From: Opisthorchis felineus
Lineage: Eukaryota; Platyhelminthes; Trematoda; Opisthorchiida; Opisthorchiidae
Assembly: GCA_004794785.1 (NCBI GenBank)
Contig: SJOL01002175.1
Location: forward strand, 17,391-81,390
Reading direction: 5' to 3'
DNA: 64,000 nucleotides
A program made the translations under genes and the position numbers. The notes beneath the pieces were generated by a model. It was given only the letters and a program-made list of their open reading frames with translations. It was not told the DNA's origin and did no database searches. Positions within the stretch are counted from its first letter, which is position 1; each line of letters begins with the position of its first letter. Positions 61,383 to 64,000 of the stretch are shown piece after piece.

Positions 61383-61482
61383 AGACGGTTGTTATTGGTT
61401 GTTGATCAGGTGACTGTTGATCTGTTCGCCGAGCTTGGCAATTGGCTTGCAAACGTCTCGTCACCATACGATTACTCGACTG

Positions 61483-62533
61483 ATCACATATTCCGAGTTC
61501 AACGGAGAATATTATGACCAACTACGAGGGACACCAATGGGATCGCGAATTTCAGGATTTCTTGCAGAAATCACAGTGCAAAAATTGGAACAAATTGTGT
61601 TGCCCGATATTATTCCCAAAATATGGATCCGTTACGTGGACGACACTTTTGTGATCATCAAAAGGAGCGAGTAAGCCAACTGCTAAACAACGTTTTCGAC
61701 GACAGCAAATTCACAATCGAAGAAAACAACGGAAAACTGGCATTTCTGGACGTCCGCATCACCAGGTTGCCAAACGGACAGCTACAAACTGAGGTCTACA
61801 GAAAGGCGACGCATACGGACCATATCCTCAGCCACCACAGCAACCATCCAAATTGTCACAAACGAAGCTGCATTCGGACACTTTTCAAGCGGATCGAGAC
61901 AAACTGCAGCACAACAGAATCCAAGATCGAAGAAAAACGTCTACACAAATTGTTCCAGAGAAATGGATATCCGAGGAATTTCATCTGGAGATCATTCAGG
62001 AAGCCAAATACGATCGATGCAACAGCACGAAATGGAAGCAAACGAGTCACACTCCCATACATCAATAGCACCGCTGAAATGACGGCAAGGCTCTTACGAC
62101 AGCACAATACAACGGTCGCTTACAAGCCTGTGAACACTTTGCAGAGGACATTATCAAGAGCAAAAGAGAAATTGGATCCAATGATGAAGAACAATATCAT
62201 ATACAGGATCCAATGCAAGGACTACGACAAACGGGATGGAAGCTCTCCACCAGAATACATGAACACAAGCTCGCCACTGAAAGACACGATCAATTTTCCC
62301 TCATCTCTGTACACAAAGATCAGGAAGGACACGAGTTCGACTGGAGCGGCTTTCGCATACTGGCCCAAGCAAGAACGAAGAAAGAACGTGAATTTATGGA
62401 AGTGTGGTACTCCACTGAAGCAGCTATCAACAAACATATCGAAATTGATCCCATTTACCAATCACTAAGAGCAAGAGAACGCCAAAACCACAGAGTTCTG
62501 AGCTGCAAAAGTAACCAGACGAGGAACTCATAA
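61483..62533 (+). pseudogene. Penelope-like reverse transcriptase and GIY-YIG remnant
   Basis: The RT part starts at motif FNGEYYDQLRGTPMGSRISG and has the catalytic RYVDDTFVII (YVDD at 61633-61644). A one-base frameshift near 61660-61670 leads to the frame with NGKLAFLDVRITRLPNG, VYRKATHTDHILSHHSNHP and KRSCIRTLFKR, then the linker LPYINSTAEMTARLLRQH. The endonuclease starts NNIIYRIQCKDYDK (the GIY side), but the sequence jumps directly to a second frame QTGWKLSTRIHEHKLA at about 62229. The YIG segment is missing, most simply through a short out-of-frame deletion. The rest (WSGFRILAQARTKKEREFME, HIEIDPIYQSLR) is well kept, to a stop at 62531-62533. It lacks the N-terminal half of the RT and is inactive. 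Confidence 0.8.
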
Positions 62534-62592
62534 GAGAAGCAGGAATGCCCCATTCAAACGGATACATCAATTTGATTGGAGGAGGCGCCCAA

Positions 62593-62919
62593 CCAATAAA
62601 CAAAAGCACCGAATTAACCGGCGGACGCAGGGACGCTAACCGTTACAACGGAAAAAATAGGATGATGCAACCAACCAATCAAGCTCGAGAGACCACAAAG
62701 CAATGTCAATCAAGGTCAGAGAAGAAAATACTGAAAATAGGAGGCGTTGAGGTAACCAATCAACACAAAGGAACGCAGACCACAACGCAACAAAGATCAC
62801 AAACGGACCAAAATATTCACGAAAGTCGCTACCCCCCAGGTAGCCAATTACGTTAGAAGACAATAAGTAGTCCTCAAATGCTATATAAACGCATGCAGGC
62901 AAGGAAGAAGTACCCACTC
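62593..62919 (+). promoter_or_regulatory. Putative internal promoter of the Penelope-like element
   Basis: Four CCAAT motifs on the plus strand (62593-62597, 62675-62679, 62756-62760 and 62844-62848) precede TATATAAA at 62882-62889. The sequence cccactc at 62913-62919 lies 31 bases downstream of the TATA start, a usual distance to a transcription start. The homologous cccactc is the first base run of the right arm in the 57-kb palindrome. Being at the 3' end of the element, the promoter would serve a following tandem copy or an end-derived RNA. The functional reading is inference. Confidence 0.5.
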
Positions 62920-63057
62920 GACTGCGCACTGATGATGTCTCCTCGTATGGTGACGAAACGTTTCCAAGCCAGTTGCCAAGCTCGGCGAACCGATCGGCCA
63001 CCTGCTCAACAACCAATAAACTCACCCGAGCTACCAACATTTCAACACATTACCAAC
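62913..63057 (+). repeat. Right terminal repeat of the Penelope-like element
   Basis: This reads cccactcgactgcgcactga, tgatgtctcctcgtatggtg, acgaaacgtttccaagc, gttgccaagctcggcgaacc and then the tail acccgagctaccaacatttc to ttaccaac. It aligns over its whole length with 57260-57390 and, in part, with 35257-35351, 19335-19412 and the reverse complement of 47945-48062. Confidence 0.75.
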
Positions 63058-63069
63058 AGACGGTTGCTA

Positions 63070-64000
63070 GTATGTGAATCAAGGAGCACCCAATAATCAA
63101 ACTACATTTCTAATACTGGCTGACTTGATTTCCAACCATGCTACGATGACCCATTTCTTCCTTTCCAGATAGGATGGTGCGCCAGATAATGACCACCGCA
63201 GGCGAGTTCAAGAAGTGACCGGTGCTGATTGTCACTACTTTTGGGGTCGGGTATTATGAACATTGTTAATGGACTTGAAATGTAAGTGGGCATGGATGGG
63301 TGGTATAGAATGCGTGAACGTAACCACGCTTGCACAAATTAGAGCGTTGTAGAGAGGTCGCCGTTCTCACGCTGCGTTCGAATCTTACGGTGGTGTAGGT
63401 TATCGCTGATAATAACGGCCCCTTCATGGTGAACTATAGATGCTTAGAGACCCTACAAATGAGGTCTACAAGAACATTTTTCTAGCCCCATCATTTAGCT
63501 GAAAATGGTGTGTCTGAATTGTTTGCTCAAGTGGTTGGTAAAGTTGATTCCCTCAAAAAGGCAGCATCTAAATAGGACCGACTGGGATGTTTCTCCTTGG
63601 TGGCCCTAACTGAGGAAGCCACAGGAGCAACTCGATGTGGACCCCCCACACCTAAAGACCGCACAACTTATCTCCCCGCACCATTACTTGCAGACAAAAA
63701 AACACGCAGAGATAATCTACTTGTCTTTCACGGATATTAGCGTGCGAAATCGGACGACGATAAAATCAAGCTTTACATATACATGAGACAATTTCCTCGA
63801 CATTGCCGTGTTGTGGGGGGGATGGTGTGTGTGTGTAAGTTAAATGCACAAGAAGAACGATAGATGATGATACGTAAAAAGTTGCAAACGGGTTATGTTA
63901 GGGGTACGGTAAAAGTTGAAAGGAAAATCAACAGTCTTGTTGTGTGTAGGGGGGGAGCCATGGAAAAATAATTTTGGCATGGGAAAAAAAGTGAACTAAC
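63070..64000. other. No recognisable feature
   Basis: No gene, RNA or known repeat could be identified up to the window end, apart from a short G-rich/GT run near 63815-63835. Confidence 0.4.

Larger units (their letters stand above)
61395..63057 (+). mobile_element. Penelope-like retroelement, 5'-truncated, with inverted left end
   Basis: The element (1663 bases) is flanked by agacggttgtta (61383-61394) and agacggttgcta (63058-63069), a 12-base duplication with one mismatch. The left 80-90 bases are an inverted copy of the right end (ttcgccgagcttggca at 61424 and tgccaagctcggcgaa at 62972-62987). They are joined at about 61480 to the middle of a reverse transcriptase. Then follow the GIY-YIG domain remnant, a 3' region with four CCAAT boxes and a TATA box, and the right end. 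The single-strand RT class and the GIY-YIG partner identify the Penelope group. Confidence 0.85.

Noticed and set aside
63340..63410. A tRNA-like segment with gcgttcgaatctt
   Set aside because: The box B-like word is present but box A and the stems are not convincing, and no second copy was found in the window.

Overview
The window looks like nuclear DNA of a parasitic flatworm, most likely a trematode (fluke). The reasons are a low gene density, GT-AG introns, and a repeat load of RTE-like non-LTR retrotransposons, Gypsy gag/protease debris, Penelope-like elements and tRNA-derived SINEs of the kind known from liver and lung flukes. The genus is inferred; an opisthorchiid such as Clonorchis or Opisthorchis would fit but is not proven.

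Only two protein-coding genes can be supported. The first is a complete five-exon gene for the pre-mRNA splicing factor SLU7 (7179-14081, + strand, 716 codons before the stop). All its introns are phase 0, and it keeps the CCHC zinc knuckle and the conserved core, with long serine and lysine/arginine tracts near the C-terminus. The second is an intronless gene on the minus strand (49721-50374) for a 217-residue four-helix membrane protein whose cytoplasmic tail carries two PPxY motifs. Its architecture resembles the LAPTM lysosomal proteins, but no orthology is claimed.

The rest is repeats and unassigned sequence. Region 1-6420 is a retroelement graveyard: the 3' end of one LINE family (A), pieces of a second family (B, two copies end to end), a Gypsy gag-protease fragment on the minus strand, and several copies of a tRNA-derived SINE (SINE-1), one of them nested in a LINE with a clear 12-bp target-site duplication. 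The SLU7 introns hold a SINE-1 inserted in a Penelope-like terminal fragment. From 14 to 49 kb there is a mostly gene-free stretch with more LINE pieces, a second tRNA-derived SINE (SINE-2), a hairpin-forming repeat family (called HR here) and microsatellites. From 50 to 64 kb the main items are a compact 222-bp Penelope-derived palindrome with a 13-bp target-site duplication (57156-57403) and a larger, decayed Penelope-like element (61395-63057) with reverse transcriptase and GIY-YIG remnants.

The most interesting theme is the Penelope-like system. Three insertions (35117-35351, 57169-57390 and 61395-63057) begin on the left with an inverted copy of the element's own end, starting at the same internal position and lacking the last 35-60 bases. 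The apex of the 57-kb palindrome falls at the homologous base 31 bp downstream of a TATA box in the larger element. This suggests the palindrome arises at the 5' end of the element's RNA during target-primed synthesis. LINE, SINE and HR family names used here are labels for this window only.
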